Counted from the first letter of the stretch, positions 37,631 through 47,058 are shown. The stretch: 64,000 nucleotides of DNA from Cellulomonas sp. PhB143 (GCF_003752595.1 NZ_RKIJ01000011.1:303322-367321); one strand, 5' to 3'. Translations and numbers: made by a program. The notes: generated from the letters alone by a model not told the origin.

Positions 37631-38556
37631 CCACGCGCGCGTCCAGCCACTCCCGGGTGCGCCGCCAGGACCGCGACGCGGGGTCGAGCTGGTCCAGGTG
37701 CTCCTCGCCGGGGACGACCTCCACGGTCACGTCGTCCCCCGCGGCGCGGGCGGCCTCGCCGTAGGCGGTGGTCAGCCCGGGCGGCACCGTGGTGTCGTCG
37801 GCGCCGGTGACGACGAGCGTCGGGACGCCGAGCGGCACGAGCCGGGCGGGGTCGGCCAGGTCGTAGCGGTCACCGACCGCGGCGGGAGTCCCGCCCATCA
37901 GGTCCTCGACGGCCCCGCCGCCCGCCCCCTGCTCCGCGGCCTCCGTCAGGTCGTCGACGCCCGCCTGGCTGACCACGAGGTCGGGGACGACGACGGGGGA
38001 GGCGCCGGGCGCGCCGTCGGGCAGGGAGCCGCGTGCCGCCAGCCACAGCGCCAGGGCGCCGCCGGCCGAGTGCCCGACGACGGCGACGGTCCCGCGCGCG
38101 ACCCCCGCCTCGTCGAGGGCGCGGGGGAGGAGGTCCGTCGCCGCGGCGACGTCGTCGAACGTGGCGGGCCAGCCCCCCCTCGGACGCCGGGTCGCCCGCG
38201 CCGACGCCGCGGTAGTCGACGTTCCACACGGCGTAGCCGTCCCTGACGAGGTCGACGGCGAGCGAGCTCTCGAGCGACCGGTCGAACCCGGCACGCCAGT
38301 AGCCGCCGTGCACGAGCACGACGACGGGCCAGGGCCGGCCGGAGCCCGCGGCGCCGTCGGGCACCCAGAGGTCGGCGACCTGCTCCGGCGCGTCCCCGTA
38401 CGCGAGGGTCGCCGCCGGGCCGCCGGCTCCTCCGGTGCCCGCCGCCCCGCCGCCACCGGGCGTCGTCGTCCCCGTGCAGGCCGTGCAGGCGCCGGCCACG
38501 ACGACGGCGAGCGCGGCGAGCGTGGCCGGCGCGCCGACCGACGGGAAGATGCGCAC
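37569..38556 (-). pseudogene. Lipoprotein alpha/beta hydrolase split by a frameshift
   Basis: Read on the minus strand, the first part (from GTG 38556) has a lipoprotein signal with VVAGACTAC lipobox and then VVLVHGGYWRAGFDRS with the oxyanion HGG motif. After GDPASEGG the frame goes wrong, while a second frame continues naturally with WPATFDDVAAATDLLP, the nucleophile elbow GHSAGG, GADDTTVP and GEEHLD, ending at 37569. Removing one base from the run of seven C on the plus strand (38173-38179) joins both halves into about 328 residues of a carboxylesterase/BD-FAE-like hydrolase. It is either a true frameshift mutation, a phase-variable tract or a sequencing error. The 3' end overlaps fprA. 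Confidence 0.8.
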
Positions 38557-38639
38557 CGGCCCAGCCTGGGCTCCCCGCGGGCGGCGGGCAAGCGCGGCGG
38601 CTTGGGGCCCGGCCGCGGGACCTGGCAGGCTGTGGGCCC

Positions 38640-39431
38640 ATGGACCGGGTGGAGCGGTGGGAGGAGCGGACGCAGTGGCCGCTCGCGGCGGCGGCGGTGG
38701 TGTTCCTCGTCGCGTACGCGATCCCGATCGTGTGGCCGGACATCGGGTCGACGCTGCGGCTGGTCTGCGCGTTCCTCAACGGGGCGACGTGGATCGCCTT
38801 CGGGGTCGACTACGTCGTGCGGCTGGTGCTGAGCCGGCGGCGCTGGTGGTTCGTCCGGCACAACCTCCTGGACCTCGCGATCCTGGTCCTGCCGGTGCTG
38901 CGTCCCCTGCGGCTGCTGCGGCTGCTCGCGCTGCTGCGCATCCTCAACCGCACGACGGCGAGCAGCCTGCGCGGGCGTGTGGTGACCTATGCCGTCGGCG
39001 CGACGAGCCTCGTGATCCTCTGCGGCGGGCTCGCGATCACCGACGCGGAGCGCGGGGCGCCGGGTTCGACGATCTCCAGCTTCGGCGACGGGATCTGGTG
39101 GTCCGTCGTCACGATGACCACCGTCGGCTACGGGGACACGTACCCGGTGACGGTGACGGGCCGGTTCGTCGCGATCGCGCTGATGGCCACGGGCATCACG
39201 CTCGTCGGTATCGTCACGGCCACCCTCGCGTCGTGGCTGACCGAGCGCGTCTCGGAGCTCGGCGACGAGGACTCCGCGGCGACCCGCGCCGAGGTGCGCG
39301 AGCTGCGTGACGAGATCCGCCGGCTGCGCGACGACATCGCGCAGGACCGCCAGGGCGCGGCGCGCTCCGTCGAGCGGGCGATCGAGGAGGGCCCGACGGG
39401 CGCGCCGCCCCCGCCTACCGGTAGTTCGTGA
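38640..39431 (+). CDS. Voltage-gated-type potassium channel
   Basis: 263 residues with a six-helix channel layout. Hydrophobic helices run from about residue 15 to 205. The segment [15 protein letters not shown] (about 87-101) carries regularly spaced arginines like an S4 voltage sensor, and the selectivity filter [12 protein letters not shown] (near residue 160) lies between the last two helices. A charged, heptad-rich C-terminus (about 210-250) probably forms a tetramer coiled coil. The last 17 bases overlap the convergent yajQ. The start at ATG 38640 is 83 bp from the divergent hydrolase. Confidence 0.92.
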   Translation: MDRVERWEERTQWPLAAAAVVFLVAYAIPIVWPDIGSTLRLVCAFLNGATWIAFGVDYVVRLVLSRRRWWFVRHNLLDLAILVLPVLRPLRLLRLLALLRILNRTTASSLRGRVVTYAVGATSLVILCGGLAITDAERGAPGSTISSFGDGIWWSVVTMTTVGYGDTYPVTVTGRFVAIALMATGITLVGIVTATLASWLTERVSELGDEDSAATRAEVRELRDEIRRLRDDIAQDRQGAARSVERAIEEGPTGAPPPPTGSS

Positions 39432-39909
39432 ACTGCACCGCGAAGTCGAGGTCGGCACCCTTGAGGAGGGCCTGCACCGCCTGGAGGTCGTCGCGGGACT
39501 TGCTCGTCGCGCGGACCTCCTCGCCCGTGATCTGCGTCTTGACGCCCTTGGGCCCCTCGTCCCGGATGAGCTTGGTGACCTTCTTGGCGTTGTCGCCCGC
39601 CAGGCCCTCCTTGAGGGACCCCGCGAGCTGATACTCCTTGCCGGAGACCTGGGGCTCGTTCTCCCCGGTGTCGAAGGCCTTGAGCGAGATGCCGCGCTTG
39701 ACCAGCTTGGTCTGGAAGACGTCGAGGATCGCGAGGACCCGCTCGGAGGAGTTCGCCTTCATGAGGATGCTCTCGCCGCTCCAGGCGATGGACGCGCCGA
39801 CGTTCTTGAAGTCGTAGCGCTGGGAGACCTCCTTCGCGGCCTGGTTCAGCGCGTTGTCGACCTCCTGGCGGTCGACCTTGCTCACGATGTCCATGGACGA
39901 GTCAGCCAC
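39415..39909 (-). CDS. yajQ: YajQ family nucleotide-binding protein
   Basis: 164 residues matching the YajQ (UPF0234) family over its whole length: [20 protein letters not shown] at the start, RYDFKN near residue 31, and AVQFTNYR at the very end. Family members bind nucleotides such as GTP and, in some bacteria, cyclic di-GMP; its role in actinomycetes is not settled. It starts at GTG 39909, overlapping the rarD stop by 8 bp, and so is cotranscribed with it. It ends against the potassium channel. Confidence 0.96.
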   Translation of the reverse strand: MADSSMDIVSKVDRQEVDNALNQAAKEVSQRYDFKNVGASIAWSGESILMKANSSERVLAILDVFQTKLVKRGISLKAFDTGENEPQVSGKEYQLAGSLKEGLAGDNAKKVTKLIRDEGPKGVKTQITGEEVRATSKSRDDLQAVQALLKGADLDFAVQFTNYR

Positions 39910-40936
39910 GGGTGTCTCCTTCTGTCACGTCGTCGGGGCGGGCCCCTGGTTCGGCTCCCACGGTAGTGCGTGCGGCGGCGCGCGGGGCGGTCCGCGCGGC
40001 GAGGCGGGTGGTGCGCAGGGCCCGCAGCGCATCGGTCGTCAGGACCAGCAGCGCGAGCCAGACGAGGCTGAACCCGATCCACCGCGAGGTCGGCATCGGC
40101 TCGTGGAAGACCAGCAGCCCGACGAGGAACTGCAGGACCGGCGTGAGGTACTGCAGCATCCCGACGACGCTGAGCGGGATGCGGCGCGCGGCGGCGCCGA
40201 ACAGCAGCAGGGGGACGCCGGTGACGACGCCGCAGGACATGAGGAGCAGCACGTGCGCCGTCCCCTGGGTCGTGAACGTCCCGGTGCCCTCGACCGCGAG
40301 CCACCCGAGGTAGGCGAGCGCGAGCGGGGCCAGGGCCAGGGTCTCGGTGGCCAGGCCGGGCAGCGCGCCGACGCTGCGCCCGACCCGGTTCTTGACGAGC
40401 CCGTACAGGCCGAACGTCACCGCCACCGAGACCGCGATCCAGGGGAACCCGCCCACGCCCGTGGTGATGACGACGACCGCGACCGCCCCGATGCCGAGCG
40501 CGACCCACTGCGCCCGGCGCAGGCGCTCGCGGAGCACGAGGACGCCGAGCAGGATCGTCACGAGCGGGTTCACGAAGTACCCGAGCGCGGCGTCAAGCAC
40601 GTGGTCGTGCAGGACGCCGTAGACGTACACCGTCCAGTTCGTCGCGACGAGCACGCCGCCGAGCGCGAGCAGCGCGAACGTCCGGCGGTTGCGCAGCACG
40701 GGGACCATCGAGCGGGTCGAGCGCGTCGCGACGAGCAGCAGCGCGCAGAACACGAGGCTCCACACGACGCGGTGCGCGATGATCTCGAGGGCCCCCGCGG
40801 GCTCGAGCAGCGGGAAGAACAGCGGCATCCCGCCCCACAGGAGATAGGCGCCGGCGCCCAGGGGCACGCCCCAGCGGTCGGGGGGCGACGACGTCGGCCG
40901 GGCGTCCCGGACAGGGACGGTGGGGGAGGTGCTCAC
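39902..40936 (-). CDS. rarD: RarD-type EamA family transporter
   Basis: 344 residues with about ten transmembrane helices. The N-terminal pattern [20 protein letters not shown] and the [10 protein letters not shown] segment are characteristic of RarD proteins, as is [21 protein letters not shown]. RarD belongs to the drug/metabolite transporter group; the substrate is not known with certainty. The C-terminal 40 residues are Arg/Ala-rich and cytoplasmic. It starts at GTG 40936, ten bases after the monooxygenase-fold gene, and overlaps yajQ by 8 bp. Confidence 0.94.
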   Translation of the reverse strand: MSTSPTVPVRDARPTSSPPDRWGVPLGAGAYLLWGGMPLFFPLLEPAGALEIIAHRVVWSLVFCALLLVATRSTRSMVPVLRNRRTFALLALGGVLVATNWTVYVYGVLHDHVLDAALGYFVNPLVTILLGVLVLRERLRRAQWVALGIGAVAVVVITTGVGGFPWIAVSVAVTFGLYGLVKNRVGRSVGALPGLATETLALAPLALAYLGWLAVEGTGTFTTQGTAHVLLLMSCGVVTGVPLLLFGAAARRIPLSVVGMLQYLTPVLQFLVGLLVFHEPMPTSRWIGFSLVWLALLVLTTDALRALRTTRLAARTAPRAAARTTVGAEPGARPDDVTEGDTRG

Positions 40937-40945
40937 CGCCCCACG

Positions 40946-41251
40946 CTAGTCGTCGCGCAGCGGGGAGCCGAGCACGTCGAACCGGAGACCGCCGAAGGTG
41001 CCGGAGAGGAGCGGCCGCGCCGCGGCCACGGAGGCCTGCACCTCGGGCAGGTCGAGCGAGGCCCGGTGCGCTGCCGAGCTCGTCCAGAGCTCCATCACGA
41101 CGACGGTGTCCGGGTCGCGGTCGTCGATGCCGACCTCGTAGAGCAGGCACCCCGCCTCGGCGAGCAGGTGGTTGCGTCGGGTGAGATGGGCGACGAGCTG
41201 GTCCCGCCGACCGGGCGCGGCCTCGAGGGTGCCCACGTTCGCGAAGGTCAT
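40946..41251 (-). CDS. Putative antibiotic biosynthesis monooxygenase (ABM-fold) protein
   Basis: 101 residues with the alpha+beta ferredoxin-like pattern of ABM proteins: FANVGTLEAAPGRRDQLVAHL opens, then LLYEVGIDDRDPDTVVVMELW and a helix with HRASLDLPEVQASVAAARPLL. The start at ATG 41251 puts the first strand at the N-terminus; the longer in-frame reading runs into the tRNA-Tyr promoter. Members of this fold range from quinol monooxygenases to heme-degrading enzymes, so the substrate cannot be told. First gene of a three-gene minus-strand run with rarD and yajQ. Confidence 0.85.
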   Translation of the reverse strand: MTFANVGTLEAAPGRRDQLVAHLTRRNHLLAEAGCLLYEVGIDDRDPDTVVVMELWTSSAAHRASLDLPEVQASVAAARPLLSGTFGGLRFDVLGSPLRDD

Positions 41252-41406
41252 GCCGTCACCGTACGGACGGCCACCGACACCCGTCGGCACGTCCTGGCGC
41301 CGGTACTGGGTGCCCGGGCGGATTTTCGCTCCGGGCGCGCCCGCATGTATTGTTGCCTGGCTCCCGCAGCACGGTCCCGTGCGGCGGGGTGCGACAAGTT
41401 CACACC

Positions 41407-41488
41407 GGCAGGTTGCCCGAGCGGCCAAAGGGAGCTGACTGTAAATCAGCCGTCATCGACTTCGTGGGTTCGAATCCCTCACCTGCCA
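41407..41488 (+). tRNA. tRNA-Tyr (anticodon GTA)
   Basis: Acceptor stem GGCAGGT (41407-41413) pairs with ACCTGCC (41481-41487), discriminator A at 41488. Anticodon stem GCTGA/TCAGC holds GTA at 41441-41443. The variable region of about 15 bases and the GGGTTCGAATCCC T arm fit a class II tyrosine tRNA. CCA is not encoded. A -10-like TATTGT at 41348-41353 lies upstream. Confidence 0.96.
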
Positions 41489-41493
41489 CCCCA

Positions 41494-41524
41494 GAAGACC
41501 CCGGACCCTCGGTCCGGGGTCTTC
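41494..41524 (+). terminator. Terminator after tRNA-Tyr
   Basis: A perfect 14-bp stem, GAAGACCCCGGACC (41494-41507) against 41511-41524, with a 3-base loop, just after the tRNA. It separates the tRNA from the sugar transporter operon. Confidence 0.85.
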
Positions 41525-41654
41525 GTCGTTCGAGCCTGTCTCGATTCTGTAACGACGTGTTGATATGCGGTGGGAAGTGTTGTGTTCTGTTGAGTCGTCC
41601 GTCACAGTAGTGCCGATGTCGCAGGTGACGTCCACGGTCAAGGGAGACAGACAG

Positions 41655-42761
41655 ATGAACACGAACATCCGCAAGCGCGCGGTGATGGGTGCTGCCACGT
41701 TCGCCACCCTCGCGGTGCTGCTCACGGGCTGCACCAACTCGGGGGACGACGCGGCGGGATCCGACGACACCGCGAGCTCGAGCTCCTCGGCGGACGAGGA
41801 CAGCGAGCAGGTCGTCAAGGACGCCACCGAGGCCTCGGGAGACGGCTGCACGATCGACAAGTACGGCGTCGACAAGCTGGACCTCAAGGACGCGGTCGTC
41901 GGCTTCTCGCAGTCGGAGCCCGACGCGGCTGCCTTCCGTGCGGCGGAGACGAAGTCCATCCAGGACGAGGCCAAGAAGGTCGGCGTCAAGAAGCTGATCG
42001 TCACGAACGCGAACGCCGAGCTGCCCAAGCAGATCTCGGACATCCAGGACATGCTCACGCAGGGCGTGCAGGTCCTCATCGTCGCCCCGGTCAACTCGGA
42101 CGGCCTCGACCCGGCCCTCAACGCGGCGCGCGACGCCGGCGTCCCGGTCCTGACGATCGACCGCAAGCTCACCAACGAGTCCTGCAAGGACTACGTCTCG
42201 TTCCTCGGCTCGGACTTCTACGAGCAGGGCAAGCGCGCCGCGGACGCGATGAACAAGGCCACCGACGGCAAGGCGAACGTCGCGATCCTCCTCGGCGCTT
42301 CGGGGAACAACGTGACCGACCAGCGCAACGCCGGGTTCGTCGACCAGGTCAAGGCCAAGTACCCCGACCTGAAGATCGTCGCCCAGCAGACCGCGAACTT
42401 CGCGCGTGACGAGGGCCAGTCGGTCACCGAGCAGCTCCTGCAGTCCAACCCGGACATCAACGCGATCTACGCCCACAACGACGAGATGGGCCTCGGCGCC
42501 GAGACCGCCATCCAGTCGGCCGGCCTCAAGCCGGGCGAGGACGTCAAGATCGTCTCCATCGACGGCACCAAGAACGCGGTCCAGGCCATCGCCGACGGCA
42601 AGTACAACGCCGTCATCGAGTCCAACCCGCGCTTCGGCCCGCTCGCCTTCGAGACGCTGGACAAGTTCTACGGCGGTGACGCGATCCCCGAGGACGTCAT
42701 CATCGAGGACCGCGAGTACGACTCCAGCAACGCCGCCGACGGCGTCGCAGGCGCGTTCTGA
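41655..42761 (+). CDS. ytfQ: Sugar ABC transporter substrate-binding lipoprotein (YtfQ-like)
   Basis: A 368-residue periplasmic-binding-type lipoprotein. The signal peptide ends in LLTGC, making Cys26 the lipidated residue, followed by a Ser/Asp-rich spacer. The mature part has the two-lobe pattern of the galactofuranose binder YtfQ: VGFSQSEPDAAAFRAAETKS, APVNSDGLDPALNAARDAGVPV, and YAHNDEMGLGAETAIQ. ATG 41655 follows AGGGAGACAG. It heads an operon with a two-domain ATPase and two permeases, the Ytf/YjfF layout. Sugar specificity (furanose form of galactose) is inferred from the family. Confidence 0.9.
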   Translation: MNTNIRKRAVMGAATFATLAVLLTGCTNSGDDAAGSDDTASSSSSADEDSEQVVKDATEASGDGCTIDKYGVDKLDLKDAVVGFSQSEPDAAAFRAAETKSIQDEAKKVGVKKLIVTNANAELPKQISDIQDMLTQGVQVLIVAPVNSDGLDPALNAARDAGVPVLTIDRKLTNESCKDYVSFLGSDFYEQGKRAADAMNKATDGKANVAILLGASGNNVTDQRNAGFVDQVKAKYPDLKIVAQQTANFARDEGQSVTEQLLQSNPDINAIYAHNDEMGLGAETAIQSAGLKPGEDVKIVSIDGTKNAVQAIADGKYNAVIESNPRFGPLAFETLDKFYGGDAIPEDVIIEDREYDSSNAADGVAGAF

Positions 42762-42773
42762 TCGGACCCGCAC

Positions 42774-42812
42774 GAGGACGGTGCGCCGGGCAGGTCCCGG
42801 CGCACCGTCCTG
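42774..42812 (+). terminator. Intra-operon hairpin after the binding-protein gene
   Basis: A 15-16-bp perfect stem (GGACGGTGCGCCGGG, 42776-42790, pairing with 42796-42810) with a 5-base loop sits between the binding-protein and ATPase genes. Such hairpins usually cut off or stabilise transcripts so that the binding protein is made in excess of the membrane parts. Confidence 0.75.
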
Positions 42813-42848
42813 CGGCTCCCGGAACATCGAGATGAGATCGAGGAGATC

Positions 42849-44558
42849 GTGACCTTGACAGCCACCGAGAAGGCCCTGCCGACGGACGGGGGAGGTGGCG
42901 CCGGCGAGGTCCTCTTCGACGCCACCGGCGTCCGGAAGTCCTTCGGGGGCGTGCACGCGCTGCGTGGCGCCCACATCACCGTCCGTTCGGGCGAGATCCA
43001 CGCACTGATCGGCGAGAACGGCGCCGGGAAGTCCACGCTCATCAAGGTGCTGACCGGCGTGTACGAGCCGGACGCCGGCGAGCTGCGCTTCCTGGGCGAG
43101 GACGTGCAGTTCGCGTCACCCGCCGCGGCGCAGGACGCGGGCGTCGCCACCGTGTACCAGGAGGTCAACCTGGTCCCGGTGCTGAGCGTCGCGCGCAACA
43201 TCTACCTGGGGCGAGAGCCCCGCACGCGCTGGGGCACGGTCGACATCAAGGCGATGCACCGCAAGGCGCGCGAGCTCGTCCGCCGGCTCGGCATCGACGT
43301 CGACGTCACCGGCGAGCTCGGCCGCCTCGGCCTGGGCGTGCAGCAGATGGTCGCCCTCGCCCGCGCGGTGAGCGTCGACGCCCGGGTCGTCATCATGGAC
43401 GAGCCGACCTCGTCGCTCGAGCCCCGCGAGGTGGAGACCCTGTTCGGCGTCGCCCGGAACCTGCGGGACCAGGGCGTCGGGATCGTCTTCGTCTCCCACC
43501 GCCTCGACGAGCTCTTCGCCCTGTGCGACGCGCTGACGATCATGCGCGACGGCGAGGTCGTGCACACCGGGCGGATCGAGGACATCGACCGCTCGGGCCT
43601 GGTGTCGCTGATGCTGGGTCGCACGATCGACGACGTCGTCGGCAGCTCCACCGGGTTCACGCGCGAGAGCCACGTCGTCGAGGGCGAGCCGGTGCTCTCG
43701 GTGCGCGGGCTCGAGGCGCGCCACCGCGTGCACGACGTCGACCTCGACGTCCACCGCGGGGAGATCGTCGGGCTCGGCGGCCTCCTCGGCTCCGGCCGCT
43801 CGGAGACGGTCAAGGCGGTCTACGGCGCCCTGCAGACCGAGGGCGGGACGGTCTCCGTCGACGGCAAGCAGCTGCGGCGGGGCGACGTCCCGAGGTCGCT
43901 GCGGTCCGGGATCGCCCTCCTCTCGGAGGACCGCAAGGCCGAGGGCGTCGTCCCCGACCTCTCGGTGCGCGACAACATCGCGCTCGCCGTCCTGTCGCGG
44001 GTCTCGCGCTTCGGCGTCGTCTCCGACAAGAAGATGGACGACCTCGTCGACGTCTTCATGAAGCGGCTCAAGATCAAGGCGTCGAGCCCGCACCAGAAGG
44101 TGCGCGAGCTCTCGGGCGGCAACCAGCAGAAGGTCCTGCTCGCCCGCTGGTTGTGCACGGAGCCGACCGTCTTCCTGCTGGACGAGCCCACGCGCGGCAT
44201 CGACGTCGGGGCCAAGCGCGAGGTGCAGGCGCTGATCGGCGAGCTCGCCGAGCGCGGCCTGGGTGTCGTGATGATCTCCAGCGAGGTCGAGGAGCTCATG
44301 GAGGGCACCGACCGGGTCGTCGTGCTGCACGACGGCGGCGTGAGCGAGGTGCTCTCGGGGCAGGACATCACGAACGCCAGGCTCCTCGCGGCGATGGCCG
44401 GCGACGAGTACACGGAGGAGGACGTCGTGGCCGTGCTCGGCCTGACCGACGAGGACACGACGCCCCAGGGCGCGACGGACGCGCCGCAGGGCGCTGCCGA
44501 CATGCCGCAGGGCGCTACCGACATGCCGCAGGGCGCTACCGACGAGGAGGAACGGTGA
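42849..44558 (+). CDS. ytfR: Sugar ABC transporter ATPase with two nucleotide-binding domains (YtfR-like)
   Basis: 569 residues. The first domain has Walker A GENGAGKST, LGLGVQQMVALARAVS as signature region and VVIMDEPTSSLEP. The second has the degenerate loop GLLGSGRSE, normal for sugar-importer ATPases, then ELSGGNQQKVLLARWL and FLLDEPTRGIDVG. GTG start with GAGGAGATC upstream. The last 35 residues carry four 7-residue repeats (44460-44543) that are not part of the fold. It energises the importer with the two permeases that follow; the next GTG overlaps its stop by 4 bp. Confidence 0.95.
   Translation: MTLTATEKALPTDGGGGAGEVLFDATGVRKSFGGVHALRGAHITVRSGEIHALIGENGAGKSTLIKVLTGVYEPDAGELRFLGEDVQFASPAAAQDAGVATVYQEVNLVPVLSVARNIYLGREPRTRWGTVDIKAMHRKARELVRRLGIDVDVTGELGRLGLGVQQMVALARAVSVDARVVIMDEPTSSLEPREVETLFGVARNLRDQGVGIVFVSHRLDELFALCDALTIMRDGEVVHTGRIEDIDRSGLVSLMLGRTIDDVVGSSTGFTRESHVVEGEPVLSVRGLEARHRVHDVDLDVHRGEIVGLGGLLGSGRSETVKAVYGALQTEGGTVSVDGKQLRRGDVPRSLRSGIALLSEDRKAEGVVPDLSVRDNIALAVLSRVSRFGVVSDKKMDDLVDVFMKRLKIKASSPHQKVRELSGGNQQKVLLARWLCTEPTVFLLDEPTRGIDVGAKREVQALIGELAERGLGVVMISSEVEELMEGTDRVVVLHDGGVSEVLSGQDITNARLLAAMAGDEYTEEDVVAVLGLTDEDTTPQGATDAPQGAADMPQGATDMPQGATDEEER
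44460..44543 (+). repeat. 21-bp tandem repeat (four copies) coding a PQGATD-like C-terminal tail
   Basis: Four in-frame 21-bp units encode TPQGATD, APQGAAD, MPQGATD and MPQGATD at the end of the transporter ATPase. The last two units are identical, pointing to recent duplication. The repeat falls after the conserved fold and probably tolerates copy-number change. Confidence 0.9.
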
Positions 44559-45577
44559 GCAGCGCAACGGCCCCGCCCACGGCCCAGGCCGGGGGGACCG
44601 GGGGACAGCAGTCCGGCGTGCAGGAGCCGACGCCGGCGCGGCGGCGACGCGTGGACGGCGAGTGGGTGCGTCGCAACGGCGTCTACCTCGCGCTGCTCGT
44701 GCTCGTCGTGATCAACGTGATCATCACGCCGCACTTCGTCAGCGAGGGGTCGCTGCGCCTGCAGCTCGTGCAGGTGGCGCCCGTCGTCATCGTCGCGCTG
44801 GGCATGGCGATGGTGATCGGCACGGAGGGCATCGACCTGTCGGTCGGGGCGGTGATGGCGCTGTCCGCGGCGCTCATGCCGCTGTACCTCGGTTACGGCA
44901 CCGTCGGGGCCATCGTCGTGGGTGTCGGCATCGGCGCCGTCACGGGTCTCGTCGCCGGCGTGCTGATCGCCAAGGTGGGCGTCCAGCCGATCGTGGCGAC
45001 GCTCGGCATCATGATCGGCGGCCGCGGGCTGGCGATCGTGATCGGCGGGTCCATCAAGTCGATCGACGACCCGGGCCTCGTGGCGCTCGGCACCGGGTCG
45101 TTCCTCACGATCCCCTACACGGTGCTCGTCGCGCTGGCCGCGGTGCTCGTCGTCGGGTTCCTGGTGCGGCGCACCACCTACGGCCGCCAGGTGGTCGCGA
45201 TCGGCGGCAACCGCCGGGCGAGCCTGCTCGCCGGCCTGCCGGTCTCGCGCGTGCTCATCACGGTCTACGTGGTCAGCGGCCTGCTCGCGGCGGTGGCAGG
45301 GGTCATCCTCGCCGCCCGGTCGCAGGCCTCGGACCCCACCAAGATCGGCCTGCTGATGGAGCTCAGCGCCATCACCGCCGTCGTCATCGGCGGGACGCCC
45401 CTCTCGGGCGGCAGCGTGCGCATCCTCGGCACGGTCGCCGGGGCTCTGGTGATGCAGCTCATCACCTCCACGCTGATCAGCCACAACATTCCCGACTCGA
45501 TGGCGCAGATGATCCAGGCCGCGGTCGTCATCCTCGCCGTGTACGTCCAGATCGGCAGGAAGGGGGCGCGATCATGA
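44555..45577 (+). CDS. ytfT: Sugar ABC transporter permease (YtfT-like)
   Basis: A 340-residue membrane protein with about nine helices after a 35-residue Pro/Arg-rich cytoplasmic start. Conserved BPD_transp_2 features are GMAMVIGTEGIDLSVGAVMAL, VGVQPIVATLGIMIGGRGLA and AITAVVIGGTPLSGGSVRILG. GTG overlaps the ATPase stop and its own end overlaps the next permease by 4 bp. It makes half of the membrane channel. Confidence 0.92.
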   Translation: MSSATAPPTAQAGGTGGQQSGVQEPTPARRRRVDGEWVRRNGVYLALLVLVVINVIITPHFVSEGSLRLQLVQVAPVVIVALGMAMVIGTEGIDLSVGAVMALSAALMPLYLGYGTVGAIVVGVGIGAVTGLVAGVLIAKVGVQPIVATLGIMIGGRGLAIVIGGSIKSIDDPGLVALGTGSFLTIPYTVLVALAAVLVVGFLVRRTTYGRQVVAIGGNRRASLLAGLPVSRVLITVYVVSGLLAAVAGVILAARSQASDPTKIGLLMELSAITAVVIGGTPLSGGSVRILGTVAGALVMQLITSTLISHNIPDSMAQMIQAAVVILAVYVQIGRKGARS

Positions 45578-46605
45578 GCGTCACGATGGAGACGAACCCC
45601 GGCATCGACCCGGAGGCCGACGGGCCGGTCACGGACGAGGTGAGGGGCGTGCGCCGCAAGGCGCGCGCCGCACGGTTCGCCCAGCAGCAGGGGGCGCTCG
45701 TCGTCCTGGTGCTCCTCGTGGTCGTGATGAGCTTCGCGTACCCGACGTTCGCCTCGGCGGCGTCCTTCAGCCAGATCGCGCTCCAGGCGTCGTTCCTGGC
45801 GATCGTGGCGCTGGGCATGACGCTCGTGATCTTCACGGGCGGGATCGACCTCTCGGTCGGCTCGGTGTTCGCGCTCGGCGGCGTCGTGGCCGCGTGGGCG
45901 TCGCAGTACGGGGTGGTCGCGGCGATCGTGCTGCCGCTGGTCGTCTGCGGGGCCATCGGGCTCGTGCAGGGGCTGATCATCGCCCGCGGCGGGCTGCCGC
46001 CGTTCATCGTCACGCTCGCGGGCCTGCTGTTCGCCCGCGGGCTCCTGCTGTTCGTCACGGACGAGGGCTCGGTCACGAACAAGGTGCCCACGGGCAGCGC
46101 GTTCCTGCGGCTCGCGCGCAGCGAGCTGTTCGGCGTGCGGTACACCGTCTGGCTCGTCGTGGTGCTCGTGCTCGTCGGGGTGCTCGTGCAGACCCGGACG
46201 ACGTACGGCGCGACGCTGCTCGCGATCGGCAGCCAGGAGGAGGCGGCGGTCCTGATGGGCATGCCCGTCGACCGCGTCAAGGTCATGACGTACGTCGTCT
46301 CGGGCATGTGCGCAGGCCTCGCCGGCCTGCTCACCGCCTCCTACACGGCGTCGGGAGTGACGACCCTGGGGGTCGGCATGGAGCTCACGGCGATCTCCGC
46401 GGTGGTGCTCGGTGGCACGCTCCTGACGGGTGGCGCGGGCAGCGTCGTCGGCACCGTCGTCGGCGTGCTCCTGCTGCAGGTCATCGCCAACCTCATCAAC
46501 CGGCTCGGCCTCACCGACTCCAACTGGCAGGCCGTGACGAGCGGCGCGGTGCTGCTCGTGGTGGCGACGTCCCAGCAGCTGCTGCGGCGTGCTCAACGCG
46601 TCTAG
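45574..46605 (+). CDS. yjfF: Sugar ABC transporter permease (YjfF-like)
   Basis: 343 residues, about nine helices. GMTLVIFTGGIDLSVGSVFAL, LPPFIVTLAGLLFARGLLLF and GVGMELTAISAVVLGGTLLTGG closely follow YjfF, the second channel subunit of the galactofuranose importer. It is the last gene of the operon, ending 34 bp before a terminator hairpin. Start ATG 45574 overlaps the first permease by 4 bp. Confidence 0.93.
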   Translation: MSVTMETNPGIDPEADGPVTDEVRGVRRKARAARFAQQQGALVVLVLLVVVMSFAYPTFASAASFSQIALQASFLAIVALGMTLVIFTGGIDLSVGSVFALGGVVAAWASQYGVVAAIVLPLVVCGAIGLVQGLIIARGGLPPFIVTLAGLLFARGLLLFVTDEGSVTNKVPTGSAFLRLARSELFGVRYTVWLVVVLVLVGVLVQTRTTYGATLLAIGSQEEAAVLMGMPVDRVKVMTYVVSGMCAGLAGLLTASYTASGVTTLGVGMELTAISAVVLGGTLLTGGAGSVVGTVVGVLLLQVIANLINRLGLTDSNWQAVTSGAVLLVVATSQQLLRRAQRV

Positions 46606-46638
46606 CCGAGCCCCGTACCCGCCGACAGGCGGTCGGAC

Positions 46639-46672
46639 GACGGCGACCACGGCCCCGGCTGTGGTCGCCGTC
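46639..46672 (+). terminator. Terminator of the sugar transporter operon
   Basis: A 12-bp stem (GACGGCGACCAC, 46639-46650, against 46661-46672) with a 10-base loop, 34 bases past the last permease. A -10-like TAGAGT at 46746-46751 for the next tRNA lies further downstream. Confidence 0.75.
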
Positions 46673-46761
46673 ACCGCCCGCCGGGGGTTCTCGGACCTCC
46701 GCAGCCGCAGGATCTCGCGGATTTCGTGCCACGCGCGAAGCCGTGTAGAGTTTCCTGCGCC

Positions 46762-46834
46762 GCCCCGATAGCTCAGTCGGCAGAGCGTCTCCATGGTAAG
46801 GAGAAGGTCAAGGGTTCGATTCCCTTTCGGGGCT
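46762..46834 (+). tRNA. tRNA-Thr (anticodon GGT)
   Basis: Acceptor GCCCCGA (46762-46768) pairs with TCGGGGC (46827-46833); discriminator T. The anticodon stem TCTCC/GGAGA encloses GGT at 46795-46797. The T arm reads GGGTTCGATTCCC. CCA is not encoded. It precedes tRNA-Met and rpmG. Confidence 0.96.
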
Positions 46835-46895
46835 CTGTGATGACGTGCGCGCGTACGGCTGCGATACTGGCCGTGCTCCGTTCGTCGTCCTATGC

Positions 46896-46972
46896 GGCGG
46901 GGTAGCTCAGCTGGTCAGAGCGCACGGCTCATAATCGTGAGGTCGCGGGTTCGAGCCCCGCCCCCGCTACCA
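46896..46972 (+). tRNA. tRNA-Met, elongator type (anticodon CAT)
   Basis: Acceptor GGCGGGG (46896-46902) pairs with CCCCGCT, with a G-T wobble at the outermost pair; ACCA follows, so the 3' CCA is encoded. CAT sits in the loop CTCATAA. It lacks the three G-C pairs of an initiator anticodon stem, so it is an elongator Met tRNA, although a lysidine-modified Ile tRNA cannot be ruled out. Confidence 0.92.
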
Positions 46973-47058
46973 TTCCTGACCCATATCGTCCGGCGGCCGG
47001 CGCCGGACGGTTCGCACGTTCGTAGCGCCGTCCGGAAGGCGCGAGAGGTGGCACTACC

